Positions 21,919 through 32,783 of a DNA stretch of 64,000 bases are shown here, piece after piece (positions within the stretch are counted from its first letter, which is position 1; each line of letters opens with the position of its first letter). The position numbers were made by a program, and so were the translations under genes. Source of the DNA: JACVRW01 sp963811055 (GTDB lineage Bacteria; Actinomycetota; Thermoleophilia; Solirubrobacterales; Thermoleophilaceae); contig CAWEPQ010000010.1 of assembly GCA_963811055.1 (NCBI GenBank), positions 106,789 through 170,788 of the forward strand. The letters run 5' to 3'. Below the pieces are notes generated by a model. The model did not search any database, was not told the DNA's origin, and worked only from the letters and a program-made list of their open reading frames with translations.

Positions 21919-23361
21919 CTAGTCCGCCGCCGAGGCGCCGGCGAAGATCGGAGGAGTGCGGTCCGCCCACGGAGCGGCCTCCTCCAGCTGTGAGGCCACG
22001 CGCAGGAGCAGGTCCTCGCGTCCGTACGCGGCCACGAGCTGCACGCCGATCGGCAGGCCCTCCACGCTCATGTGCAGCGGGAGCGAGATGGCCGGCTGGC
22101 CGGTGGAGTTGAACCCGGCCGTGAACACCGCCACCGGGGTGGCCGTCACGATCGGCATCAGCGGGTTCTCCGGGTCGGCCACGTAGGAGCCGAGCGGCAG
22201 CGGCGGCAGCGCCAGCGTGGGAGTGAGCATCAGGTCGAAGCCACCGGCCCACCACTCGGCGGCCCTGCGGGTGACCGACTGGGCGTACTCCACGGCGCGC
22301 AGGTACTCGCCCGCCTTGTGCGAGCGGCCCATCTCGGCCAGCGCCCAGGTGAGCTGCTCCACGTCGCCGGGTCCGATCTCGCGGCCCGCCTTCGCGGACC
22401 AGTAACGCAGGTTCCAGTCCACCCCTGCGCTCCAGCGCACCAGGAACTGCGGGATGTAGCGCTCGTCGTTGAGCACGTCCGGGTACGCCGGCTCCACCGC
22501 GTGCCCGAGGGACTCGAGCAGCCGTCCGGTGGCCTCCGCGGCCTCCACGCACTCAGGATGGGCGTCGAACCCGCCGCCGAACGGCTTGGTGCAGAGCCCG
22601 ACCCGCAGCTGCCCGGGATCGGCGCCCAGCTCCTCCTCGTACGAGCGCGCACGGGCCGGAGCCACGTAGGGCTCGCCGGGGGGTGGGTCGGACAGCCATT
22701 CGAGCACGGCCGCGGTGTCGCGCACCGAGCGCGACACCACCAGCTCGGCCGTAAGGCCCGACATCACGTCCCCGAAGTCCGGGGCGAGCGACACCCGCCC
22801 GCGCGAGGGCTTCAGCCCCACCAGGCCGCACGAGCTTGCGGGGATGCGAATCGAGCCGCCGCCGTCGTTGGCGTGGCCGATCGGGACCATGCCCGCCGCC
22901 ACCGCCGCACCCGAGCCGCCGCTCGAGCCGCCCGGAGAGTGGCCCGGGTCCCAGGGGTTGCGCGTGGCGCCGTAGGCCTCGGGCTCGGTGGTCGGGAGGA
23001 TGCCGAGCTCCGGCGTGTTGGTCCTGCCGACGAACACGAAGCCGGCCTCCCGGAAGCGGCGCGCGAGCCAGGTGTCCTCCGCCTCGGTCCACCCGATGCC
23101 CTTCAGGAAGCCCATGCCCTCGTGGTAGGGGTCGCCCGCGGTGTGACAGGCCAGGTCCTTCACCACCATGGGCACTCCCTGGAACGGGCCGTCAGCCGGC
23201 TCGGTGGCGAGCGCCTTCTCGAAGAGCGGGTGGATCACGGCGTTGAGCTCGCCGTTGAGGGCCTCGACGCGCTCGATCGCACCCTGCACCAGTTCTTGGG
23301 CGGACACCTCCCCGGAACGCACGAGTGCGGCCTGCCCGGTGGCGTCCAGCCGAGGGTCCAT
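21919..23361 (-). CDS. Amidase signature family protein
   Basis: 480 residues from ATG 23361 (MDPRLDATGQAALVRSGEVS), which matches the usual start of the family. An ATG at 23397 would add 12 residues. The Ser-cisSer-Lys triad elements are visible: Lys in VVKDL near residue 75, the Gly/Ser-rich loop GHSPGGSSGGSGAAVAAGMVP and GGGSIRIPAS. Members hydrolyse amides, nylon oligomers, carbamoyl compounds or glutaminyl-tRNA; absence of gatB/C makes the tRNA role unlikely. Substrate unknown. Divergent from the sulfate-reduction operon. Confidence 0.88.
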   Translation of the reverse strand: MDPRLDATGQAALVRSGEVSAQELVQGAIERVEALNGELNAVIHPLFEKALATEPADGPFQGVPMVVKDLACHTAGDPYHEGMGFLKGIGWTEAEDTWLARRFREAGFVFVGRTNTPELGILPTTEPEAYGATRNPWDPGHSPGGSSGGSGAAVAAGMVPIGHANDGGGSIRIPASSCGLVGLKPSRGRVSLAPDFGDVMSGLTAELVVSRSVRDTAAVLEWLSDPPPGEPYVAPARARSYEEELGADPGQLRVGLCTKPFGGGFDAHPECVEAAEATGRLLESLGHAVEPAYPDVLNDERYIPQFLVRWSAGVDWNLRYWSAKAGREIGPGDVEQLTWALAEMGRSHKAGEYLRAVEYAQSVTRRAAEWWAGGFDLMLTPTLALPPLPLGSYVADPENPLMPIVTATPVAVFTAGFNSTGQPAISLPLHMSVEGLPIGVQLVAAYGREDLLLRVASQLEEAAPWADRTPPIFAGASAAD

Positions 23362-23402
23362 GCCTGCCGGCAGCCTACCCCGTTCGGCGGGCGTCATACC
23401 AC

Positions 23403-23434
23403 CCCGATGCCTATATTGCGGAAACCGGATCGGG
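23403..23434 (+). promoter_or_regulatory. Inverted repeat in the sulfate-reduction operon upstream region
   Basis: CCCGAT (23403-23408) and ATCGGG (23429-23434) flank a stretch containing CTATATTGCGG, the most AT-rich piece of the 126-b divergent region between the amidase and the sulfite reductase. A regulator of sulfur genes could bind here; no specific factor is recognised. Confidence 0.25.
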
Positions 23435-23487
23435 TTTTGCTAGTTTCTGCTGACCCGCAACGACCCGACCGCGGAGGACTCCAATCC

Positions 23488-25311
23488 ATGGAACCGGTAT
23501 CGGCCGAGCCTAAGCGCCACGGCCGGAAGGGCTCGCTCGACAATCCGGAGGTCTACGAGAACGTGCCTGGGCACGTGATCCCGATCCTGGAGCACGAGTT
23601 CGACGACTTCGACAACGAGGCGGAGGAGTACCTGGCGGGTAACACCGAAGAGGACACCTTCATCAAGTTCCGCCTGCGGCAGGGCGTGTACGGCCAGCGC
23701 CAGGCCGACGTCCAGATGATCCGCGTGAAGCTGCCGTTCGGGGGCATCACGCCGGAGCAGATGGAGACCTTCGCCGACGTCGTGGAACGCTGGGCCCCGC
23801 TGAACAAGGGCCACGTCACCACTCGGCAGAACATCCAGCTCCATCACATCCCGCTGCGCGACGCCGCCGAGGCGATCCGCGTGCTCGGCGAGGCGGACCT
23901 CTCCTCGCGCGAGGGCTGCGGCAACACCGTCCGCAACGTGACCGGCGACCCGTGGGCCGGCATCTGCGAGGGCGAGCTCTTCGACCCCACCCCCTACGTG
24001 GGCGCCTACGTGCGCTACTTCGTGCGCCACCCCACCACCCAGCTGATGCCGCGCAAGGTGAAGACGGCCTTCACCGCCACCGACGAGGACCGGGCGATCA
24101 CCGGCATCCACGACGTCGCGTACATCCCACGCATCAGGGACGGCGTGCGCGGCTTCGAGATGAGGGTCGGCGGCGGCACCTCGATCATGCCCCGCGTCGC
24201 GCCCGCGCTCAGCGAGTTCGTGAGCGCCGACGACGGCGAGTACCTCAAGTGGGCCGAGGCCGTGTTCCGCATCTTCGACCGCCAGGACTGGCTGCGCGTC
24301 AACCGCGCCCGCGCCCGCCTCAAGGTGTTCGTGGACAAGTTCGGCATCGACGAGCTGCGCCGGCAGGTCGAGGAGGAGCTGAAGGGCGACTGGGTGGCCG
24401 AGCGCGACTTCGATCCGCAGCCGCTGCTGTTCATCGACGACGAGCAGGCCGGCGCGCCGCCGGTGCCCGCGGCCTACGCGAGCCCCAACGGCGACGGCAG
24501 CGCGTTCGAGCGCTTCCGCGAGTCGAACGTGCGGCCGCAGCGCCAGGAGGGCTTCTCCGCCGTGCAGATCCATGTGGTCCGCGGCGACCTCACGCCCGAG
24601 CAGTTCCGCGGGCTCGCCCAGATCATGCGCGACTTCTCCGGGGGCTACTGCCGAACCACGGTGCACCAGAACCTCGTGCTCCGCTGGGTTCGCGACGAGA
24701 GCGTGTACGACGTCTGGCGCGCGCTCACGGAGCTCGGACTCGGCGACGCCGGCGCGGACGAGATCAACGACGTGGTGAGCTGCCCCGGCACCGACTCCTG
24801 CAAGCTCGGCATCACCAGCTCCATGGGGCTCAACCGGGCGGTGCGGGAGCGCGTGGCGGAGATGGACGTCACGGATCCGCTCACCCGGAAGATCCACATC
24901 AAGATGTCCGGCTGCCCGAACGGGTGCAGCCAGCACCACATCGCCAACATCGGGTTCTACGGCGCGTCGATCAAGGTGGGCGAGCACACCGTGCCGGCCT
25001 ACGTGGCGCACATCGGCGGCACCTACGACGGCGGCGAGGTGGCCTACGGCACGCGCCTCAAGGTCCGCCTCCCCGCCAAGCGCGTGCCCGACGCGGTGGA
25101 GCGCTGGCTGCGGATGTACGAGGCCGAGCGCGAGGACGGCGAGGCCTTCAACGACTACGCCGAGAGGATCGGCGCGGTGCGCTTCGAGGACGAGGTACGC
25201 CCGCTGGCCCTGCCGCTCGAGTTCAACCTCGAGAACATCAACCACTTCATCGACTGGCAGCGCAAGGAGACCTTCCAGGTGATCCGGGGGGAGGGCGAAT
25301 GCGCGGTCTAG
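23488..25311 (+). CDS. Ferredoxin-type sulfite (nitrite/sulfite) reductase
   Basis: 607 residues from ATG 23488, behind GGAGG. Two ferredoxin-like half domains, each followed by a siroheme-binding domain, are visible: TTRQNIQLHHIPL, REGCGNTVRNVTGDP and the second-half counterpart CRTTVHQNLVLRWV. The siroheme/4Fe-4S cysteines are SCPGTDSCK near residue 431 and SGCPNGCSQHH near residue 475. The six-electron reduction of sulfite to sulfide is implied by its place before cysH, cysD and cysN; nitrite is a possible alternative substrate of the family. First gene of the operon. It overlaps cysH by 13 b. Confidence 0.92.
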   Translation: MEPVSAEPKRHGRKGSLDNPEVYENVPGHVIPILEHEFDDFDNEAEEYLAGNTEEDTFIKFRLRQGVYGQRQADVQMIRVKLPFGGITPEQMETFADVVERWAPLNKGHVTTRQNIQLHHIPLRDAAEAIRVLGEADLSSREGCGNTVRNVTGDPWAGICEGELFDPTPYVGAYVRYFVRHPTTQLMPRKVKTAFTATDEDRAITGIHDVAYIPRIRDGVRGFEMRVGGGTSIMPRVAPALSEFVSADDGEYLKWAEAVFRIFDRQDWLRVNRARARLKVFVDKFGIDELRRQVEEELKGDWVAERDFDPQPLLFIDDEQAGAPPVPAAYASPNGDGSAFERFRESNVRPQRQEGFSAVQIHVVRGDLTPEQFRGLAQIMRDFSGGYCRTTVHQNLVLRWVRDESVYDVWRALTELGLGDAGADEINDVVSCPGTDSCKLGITSSMGLNRAVRERVAEMDVTDPLTRKIHIKMSGCPNGCSQHHIANIGFYGASIKVGEHTVPAYVAHIGGTYDGGEVAYGTRLKVRLPAKRVPDAVERWLRMYEAEREDGEAFNDYAERIGAVRFEDEVRPLALPLEFNLENINHFIDWQRKETFQVIRGEGECAV

Positions 25312-25910
25312 AGGAAATAACCGCGGAGGCCGTCCTCGCCGACGCCCTCGAGCGCTACCACCCGCGGCTCATGATGGCCTGCTCCTTCCAGAAGGAGGAG
25401 TCGGTCCTCATCGACATGCTGATGAAAATCGAGCCCTCGGCGCGCGTGTTCACGATCGACACCGGAGCGCTCTTCCCGCACACGTACGAGGTCTGGCGCA
25501 AGATCGAGGACCGCTACAACCTGGGCATAGAGGTGTTCGATGCCTCGACCATGAACGGCCCATGGAGCGCTGAGAACTGCTGCGGCCCCCGCAAGGTTGC
25601 CGCCCTCGACCGCGCGCTCTCCGGCGTGGACGCCTGGATCACCGGCATCCGCCGGGAGCAGTCGCCCACCCGCGCCAACGCTCCGAAGGAGGAGTGGATG
25701 GAGAGCCGCGAGGTGTGGAAGTTCAACCCGCTGGCGGACTGGACCGAGGACGACGTCTGGCGCTACGTGCACGAGCACGATCTGCCCTATCACCCGCTTC
25801 ACGACCGCGGTTACGACTCGATCGGCTGCGCTCCCTGCACGCTTCCCGGCGCCGGTCGCAACGGTCGCTGGGCGGGGCAGGAGAAGACCGAGTGCGGGCT
25901 CCACGTATGA
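25299..25910 (+). CDS. cysH: Adenylylsulfate (APS) reductase, thioredoxin-dependent
   Basis: 203 residues starting at ATG 25299 inside the end of the sulfite reductase gene, a coupled overlap. PP-loop type fold: ACSFQKEESVLIDML and FTIDTGALFPHTYEVW. Two cysteine pairs, NCCGPRK near residue 94 and GCAPCT near residue 178, mark the 4Fe-4S APS-reductase type and not the PAPS type. The C-terminal ECGLH holds the catalytic Cys. It reduces APS to sulfite, so no APS kinase is needed, and none is found here. Confidence 0.95.
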   Translation: MRGLEEITAEAVLADALERYHPRLMMACSFQKEESVLIDMLMKIEPSARVFTIDTGALFPHTYEVWRKIEDRYNLGIEVFDASTMNGPWSAENCCGPRKVAALDRALSGVDAWITGIRREQSPTRANAPKEEWMESREVWKFNPLADWTEDDVWRYVHEHDLPYHPLHDRGYDSIGCAPCTLPGAGRNGRWAGQEKTECGLHV

Positions 25911-25968
25911 CATCTCGATGAGCGCGCAGGCAGCCCCCGTATCCTCCCGTCGCGAGGATGCGGACGAC

Positions 25969-26874
25969 ATGAGCTACGAGATCTCCCATCTCCGCGCGCT
26001 GGAGGCGGAGGCGATCCACGTGATGCGCGAGGTGGCCGCCGAGCTGGAGCGCGGCGTGCTGCTCTTCTCCGGGGGCAAGGACTCGGCCGTGTTGCTGCAC
26101 CTCGCCCGCAAGGCCTTCTGGCCGGCCGGGCTTCCGTTCCCGGTGATGCACGTGGACACGGGGCAGAACTTCCCGGAGGTGATCGAGTACCGCGACCGCA
26201 TCGTGGAGGAGGTCGGCGCCGACCTGATCGTGGCCACGGTGCAGGAGTCGATCGACAACGGGCGAGTGGTCGAGGAGACGGGCCCACGCGCCTCGCGCAA
26301 CCGGCTTCAGTCCGTCACCCTGCTCGACGCGATCGAGAAGCACGGCTTCAAGGCCGCGTTCGGCGGCGCCCGCCGCGACGAGGAGCGCGCTCGGGCCAAG
26401 GAGCGCATCCTCTCCTTCCGCGACGACTTCGGCCAGTGGGATCCCAAGACCCAGCGGCCCGAGCTCTGGAACATCTACAACAGCCACGTCAAGCCGGGTG
26501 AGCACGTGCGCGTGTTCCCGCTGTCGAACTGGACCGAGCTCGACGTGTGGCAGTACGTACGCGAGGAGAAGATCGTGCTCCCCACGATCTACATGGCCCA
26601 CAAGCGCGAGGTGTTCAAGCGCGACGGCATGCTCTACGCGGTCTCCCCGTACGTCGAGCTGCTGGCCGACGAGAGCCCCTTCGAGGAGTCGGTGCGCTTC
26701 CGCACGGTCGGCGACATGAGCTGCACCGGAGCCGTGCGCTCCGACGCCGCGACGCTCGAGGACGTGGTTGCGGAGATCGCTGCCACCCGTGTGACCGAGC
26801 GCGGCGAGACGCGCGCGGACGACCGAATCTCGGAGGCCGCGATGGAGGACCGCAAGAAGGAGGGCTACTTCTGA
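25969..26874 (+). CDS. cysD: Sulfate adenylyltransferase small subunit
   Basis: 301 residues from ATG 25969, chosen because MSYEISHLRALEAEAIHVMREVAAE matches the usual CysD start. ATG 25918 would add 17 poorly conserved residues. PP-loop LLFSGGKDSAVLLHL, then HVDTGQNFPE, AFGGARRDEERARAKER and GDMSCTGAV. With CysN it forms ATP sulfurylase (APS from ATP and sulfate, driven by GTP). Next gene cysN follows at once. Confidence 0.95.
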   Translation: MSYEISHLRALEAEAIHVMREVAAELERGVLLFSGGKDSAVLLHLARKAFWPAGLPFPVMHVDTGQNFPEVIEYRDRIVEEVGADLIVATVQESIDNGRVVEETGPRASRNRLQSVTLLDAIEKHGFKAAFGGARRDEERARAKERILSFRDDFGQWDPKTQRPELWNIYNSHVKPGEHVRVFPLSNWTELDVWQYVREEKIVLPTIYMAHKREVFKRDGMLYAVSPYVELLADESPFEESVRFRTVGDMSCTGAVRSDAATLEDVVAEIAATRVTERGETRADDRISEAAMEDRKKEGYF

Positions 26875-26879
26875 GCGCC

Positions 26880-28160
26880 GTGGCGGGCGCGAACGGCCAC
26901 CTCGCCGCCGCGCACCCCTCGGAGCTCGTGCGCTTCGCCACCGCCGGATCGGTGGACGACGGCAAGTCGACCCTGATCGGGCGCCTGCTCTTCGACACCA
27001 AGTCGATCTTCGAGGACCAGCTCGAGCACGTGGAGCGGACCTCCCGCCAGCGCGGCGACGGCTACACCAACCTCGCGCTGCTCACCGACGGGCTGCGCGC
27101 CGAGCGTGAGCAGGGAATCACGATCGACGTGGCCTACCGCTACTTCCACACGCCGCGGCGCAAGTTCATCATCGCCGACACTCCCGGCCACGAGCAGTAC
27201 ACGCGCAACATGGTCACCGGGGCGTCGACCGCCGACCTCGCGCTGATCCTCCTCGACGCGCGTCGCGGAGTGCTCGAGCAGTCCCGCCGGCACACGTTCA
27301 TCGCATCGCTGCTGCGCATCCCCCACCTTGTGGTCTGCGTGAACAAGATGGATCTCGTGGACTTCGACCAGGAAGCCTTCGAGGCCGTCTGCGAGGACTT
27401 CACCGGCTGGGCCTCCAAGCTGGAGATCTCGGACGTGACCTTCATCCCGATCTCCGCCCTCCACGGCGACAACGTGGTGGACCGCTCCGAGCGGATGCCC
27501 TGGTACCAGGGCCCCTCGCTCCTCTACCACCTGGAGCACGTGCACGTGGCGTCGGACCGCAACCTCGTGGACGCGCGCTTCCCCGTGCAGTGGGTGGTGC
27601 GCCCGATGTCGGACGAGCACCACGACTACCGCGGGTACGCGGGAGAGGTGGCCTCCGGAGTGCTGAGGGTCGGCGACGAGGTGGTGGTGCTGCCCTCCGG
27701 GCGCGAGGCCCGCATCACGGCGATCGACACCTTTGACGGACCCGTGGATGAGGCATTCCCGCCGCTCTCGGTCACGATCCGGCTGGAGAACGATGTGGAC
27801 GTCTCGCGCGGCGACATGATCTGCCGTCCGCACAACCGCCCGGACGAGACGCGCGAGCTCGAGGCGATGGTCTGCTGGATGGCCGACCGCCCGCTCCAGC
27901 CCGCCGGCCGCTACCGCATCAAGCACACCACGCGCACCGTGCTCGCCAAGGTCGACGCGGTCCGCTACCGGATCGACGTGAACAGCCTCCACCGCGACGA
28001 GGACGCGGAGAGCCTGTCCCTGAACGAGATCGGCCGCCTTTCGCTGCGGCTGTCCTCGCCGCTGTTCCCGGACGAGTACCGCCGGAACCGCGCCACCGGC
28101 AGCTTCATCCTGATCGACGAGTCGACCAACGACACCGTCGGCGCCGGCATGGTGCTCTAG
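26880..28160 (+). CDS. cysN: Sulfate adenylyltransferase large subunit (GTPase)
   Basis: 426 residues from GTG 26880, the first canonical start. CTG at 26871 overlaps the cysD stop as CTGA and sits 7 b after AAGGAGG (26857-26863), so translation may really begin there (429 residues). GTPase motifs: G1 GSVDDGKST, G3 DTPGHEQYTRNM, G4 NKMDLVD. EF-Tu-like beta-barrel domains follow (VASGVLRVGDEVVVLPSG). No CysC (APS kinase) domain is fused, which agrees with an APS-type CysH. Confidence 0.95.
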   Translation: MAGANGHLAAAHPSELVRFATAGSVDDGKSTLIGRLLFDTKSIFEDQLEHVERTSRQRGDGYTNLALLTDGLRAEREQGITIDVAYRYFHTPRRKFIIADTPGHEQYTRNMVTGASTADLALILLDARRGVLEQSRRHTFIASLLRIPHLVVCVNKMDLVDFDQEAFEAVCEDFTGWASKLEISDVTFIPISALHGDNVVDRSERMPWYQGPSLLYHLEHVHVASDRNLVDARFPVQWVVRPMSDEHHDYRGYAGEVASGVLRVGDEVVVLPSGREARITAIDTFDGPVDEAFPPLSVTIRLENDVDVSRGDMICRPHNRPDETRELEAMVCWMADRPLQPAGRYRIKHTTRTVLAKVDAVRYRIDVNSLHRDEDAESLSLNEIGRLSLRLSSPLFPDEYRRNRATGSFILIDESTNDTVGAGMVL

Positions 28161-28172
28161 CTTTCCCTGGCT

Positions 28173-29090
28173 GTGGATCCAGCCCTCATCGGGTTCGGCC
28201 TGGGCGTCGGGGTGCTCGTGGGGATGACCGGGATCGGCGGCGGCTCTCTGATGACGCCCCTCCTCATCCTCATGTTCGGCGTCACCCCGCTGACCGCGGT
28301 GGGCACGGACCTCGCCTACGCCGCGGTGACCAAGACGGTCGGTGGCTACAAGCATTGGCTCCAAAAGACGGTCGACCTGCGCCTCTCGGCCTGGATGGCA
28401 GTGGGCTCGGTGCCGGCGGCGCTCGGCGGCGTCTATGTACTCGACGTACTCGAGAACGCCCACGGCGACGACTTCGACGACCTTCTCCTGCTGTTCCTCG
28501 CCACGGCTCTGCTGCTCTCGGGAGTGGCGACGCTGGCGCGGTCATTCATGAAGCGGTTCCACGAGCGCGAGCGCGAGGGCTTCCCGCTCGAGACGCGGCA
28601 CAAGGTGGGCGCAGTCGTGCTCGGCATTCTGGTGGGCTTCGTGCTCGGCGTGACCTCGGCGGGCAGCGGCGCGCTGATCGCGGTCGGGCTGATCCTCGTC
28701 TTCAGGCTCGTGCCCACACGCGTCGTGGGCACGGACGTGTTCCACGCGGCGATCCTGCTCTGGGCGGCGGCGGCCGCTCACATCGCGTCCGGCAACGTGG
28801 ATTTCGGGCTGGCCGCCAACATCCTGATCGGCTCCGTGCCAGGAGTGTGGCTAGGCAGCCACTGGTCGGTGCGCGTGCCCGAGACCGTCCTGCGCGGAAC
28901 GCTCGCGGTGGTGTTGATCGGCGCAGGGATGGCGCTGCTGGCCAAGGCCGGGCTCGGCATCCCCGCGCTGGCGCTGGTTCCGTTCCCCGTCGCGGTCGTC
29001 GGGCTGCTTGTGTTCACCGCGGTGCGGGACTACCGAGCCCGAGAGCACCCGGCGGCCTCGCACCCTGCGGTGGAGCCGCCGCCTGCCTAG
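28173..29090 (+). CDS. TauE/SafE family sulfite/sulfonate exporter
   Basis: 305 residues from GTG 28173, 12 b after cysN. Eight or so membrane helices in two similar halves, each with a Gly-rich first helix: GMTGIGGGSLMTPLLILMFG and GVTSAGSGALIAVGLILVF, each followed by VGTD. This is the TauE/SafE signature. Its position at the end of the sulfate-reduction operon suggests export of toxic sulfite or another sulfur anion. Stop codon shares CTAG with the convergent gene. Confidence 0.9.
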   Translation: MDPALIGFGLGVGVLVGMTGIGGGSLMTPLLILMFGVTPLTAVGTDLAYAAVTKTVGGYKHWLQKTVDLRLSAWMAVGSVPAALGGVYVLDVLENAHGDDFDDLLLLFLATALLLSGVATLARSFMKRFHEREREGFPLETRHKVGAVVLGILVGFVLGVTSAGSGALIAVGLILVFRLVPTRVVGTDVFHAAILLWAAAAAHIASGNVDFGLAANILIGSVPGVWLGSHWSVRVPETVLRGTLAVVLIGAGMALLAKAGLGIPALALVPFPVAVVGLLVFTAVRDYRAREHPAASHPAVEPPPA

Positions 29091-30997
29091 AAAGCGCCCG
29101 ACGGCCGCGCCGCCGCGGCGGCCTCCGCGGGCGAGGCGGCCAGCGAGTTCAGCCGGGCCCGGATCAGACGCCCGCCGATCCGGCCGCGCACTCGCTGTCC
29201 CTGGACGCGCAGGAGGCCCTCCGAGGCCCCGTCGCCGGCGATCCGCAGCAGGCCGCGCTGGCGGCCCTGGCCGAACCTCTGGATCCTCCCGGTGAGCCTC
29301 ACCTCGGGCACGAAGGCCAGCTCGTCCAGCACCAGCGTCCCGCCGCCGCCGATCCGGTAGGTGCCGTGGCGCAGGCCGCCGCCGCGCGCCAGATCGGGGT
29401 CGTCCGGGGCGAAGATCAGCTCCGTGACCGCGTCCTCGAGCACGTCGCGGAGGGTCAGGCCGACAGTCGCGAGCGTGCGCCCGCGGTCGCCGCTCACGCC
29501 ACGGAGCGGAGCCACCCGCCCGAGGCGGGTCGGGGCCGGCGGCTGCGGCGCGAAGAGGCGCCGCGCCCTGGGGCAGCGCGACGGCACCTGGCCGCCGCGG
29601 AAGAAGCGGTCGAAGGCCCGGCGCGAGCAGACGGTGGGGTCGGAGCCGAGCGCGGAATGTCCCGTCGCGGCCGCGATCACGAGCCTGGCCTGGGGGAACA
29701 GGGCCGCCACCCGCCGCGCCCCCTCCACGGGGGTGCGCAGGTCGTCCTCCCCCTCGAGCAGCAGCACCGGCACGTTCGGCAGCGGCCCCGGCCCGAGCAC
29801 GGGCGCCGGTGAGCCCGCGGGCCAGCCCGAGCAGAGCGCGAGCAGGTCCGTGTGGAGCACCGTGCCGCGGTCGAACGGCGAGAAGGTGGCCTCCGGGAGC
29901 GTCCCGAGTGCGACCGCGGCCTGGCGCAGGCGCACCTTGGGATCGGCGGGGCTCGTGCGGGGCCACGGCAGCGGGGTCTCCTCGCACGTGGTGGCCGCAT
30001 AGAGGGCGGCGCTCAGCAGGCGGGCCGGGGGCGCCTCACCGTCCACCCTGAAGGCGCGCCGGCGGAGCCGGAGCATCGACGCCGCGTCGCCCGCGAGCGC
30101 GGAGCGCACCGCGCCGGGGAAGGCGGACCGCAGCGCCGGGTCGAAGTCCCCGGCCAGCAGGACGCCGAACACGTCCGTCCGGTTCAGGCTCGAGCGCCGG
30201 ATCCGGCCCTGCTCGTCCACGAGCCGCCCGCGCATCGGACCGCCGCGCAGGCGCTGCACCAGCCGCGCCAGGTCGGCGTTGGGATCGCGCGTGAACGAGC
30301 GGCAGGCGCTGCGGCAGAGCGCCTGCAGGGCGCGCGGCGTGGCGGCGAACGTGTCGCGGTAGAACGCATCCGGGCCTCCGGCCTCCACCACCGAGTCGAG
30401 CACCAGCCGCTCGACCCGCGCCGGGTACTTGAGCGCATACGCGAGCGCGACCTTGGTTCCGTAGGACGTTCCGTAGATGGCGATCCGCTCCACGCCCAGC
30501 TCGCGCCGGATCGCCTCCATGTCCTCCACGGTGTCGGCCGTCGTGTAGAAGCCGCGCCGCGGACCGAGGTCGGCGGCGCAGCGGGACGCCGCCGTGGTCG
30601 CGTCCAGCAGGTTGGCGTTCTCGAGGGCGCGGCAGCGCAGGGCGCCCGAGAGCCCGGTGCCGCGCTGGTCGAACACGATGGCGTCGCGACTGCGGTGGGC
30701 GGCGTAGAGCAGCCCGGCGCCGTCCGCGGCGAACGCCGCCGTGGCGGACTGGCCCGGGCCACCTGCGAGCACGAACACCGCGCCGCGCGCCGGCTGGATG
30801 CGCGAGCGCAGCCGCTGGATCCTCAGCGACACCCGGCCCGGCACAGCCCCCGTGTGGTCGAGCGGCACGGACAGGCGCGAGCACTGGTAGCCATAGCCGC
30901 CGCAGCGCTCGAAGCGCAGTGCCGCCTGGGCCGCCGTCGGCGCGGCCAGAGTGACAACCACGGCCGCGAGGCCCACTAGCAAGTGGCGGCGAACCAC
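29087..30997 (-). CDS. Exported alpha/beta hydrolase, TAP-like (tripeptidyl aminopeptidase type)
   Basis: 636 residues from GTG 30997; signal peptide VRRHLLVGLAAVVVTLAAPTAAQA. Hydrolase core: VFVLAGGPGQSATAAF (oxyanion region), VFDQRGTGLSG, nucleophile elbow IYGTSYGTKVALAYA, and TAP-like C-terminal part with LLLEGEDDLRTPVE and GHSALG. Family members are proline iminopeptidases or tripeptidyl aminopeptidases. After the hydrolase there is an extra C-terminal region of about 150 residues with beta-rich, Gly/Arg-rich sequence that I do not recognise. Extracellular peptide hydrolysis is the likely role. Confidence 0.85.
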   Translation of the reverse strand: MVRRHLLVGLAAVVVTLAAPTAAQAALRFERCGGYGYQCSRLSVPLDHTGAVPGRVSLRIQRLRSRIQPARGAVFVLAGGPGQSATAAFAADGAGLLYAAHRSRDAIVFDQRGTGLSGALRCRALENANLLDATTAASRCAADLGPRRGFYTTADTVEDMEAIRRELGVERIAIYGTSYGTKVALAYALKYPARVERLVLDSVVEAGGPDAFYRDTFAATPRALQALCRSACRSFTRDPNADLARLVQRLRGGPMRGRLVDEQGRIRRSSLNRTDVFGVLLAGDFDPALRSAFPGAVRSALAGDAASMLRLRRRAFRVDGEAPPARLLSAALYAATTCEETPLPWPRTSPADPKVRLRQAAVALGTLPEATFSPFDRGTVLHTDLLALCSGWPAGSPAPVLGPGPLPNVPVLLLEGEDDLRTPVEGARRVAALFPQARLVIAAATGHSALGSDPTVCSRRAFDRFFRGGQVPSRCPRARRLFAPQPPAPTRLGRVAPLRGVSGDRGRTLATVGLTLRDVLEDAVTELIFAPDDPDLARGGGLRHGTYRIGGGGTLVLDELAFVPEVRLTGRIQRFGQGRQRGLLRIAGDGASEGLLRVQGQRVRGRIGGRLIRARLNSLAASPAEAAAAARPSGAF

Positions 30998-31017
30998 GCC
31001 AGTAACCTACCCGCCTC

Positions 31018-32775
<1,758 letters not shown>

Positions 32776-32783
32776 CGGCTGCC

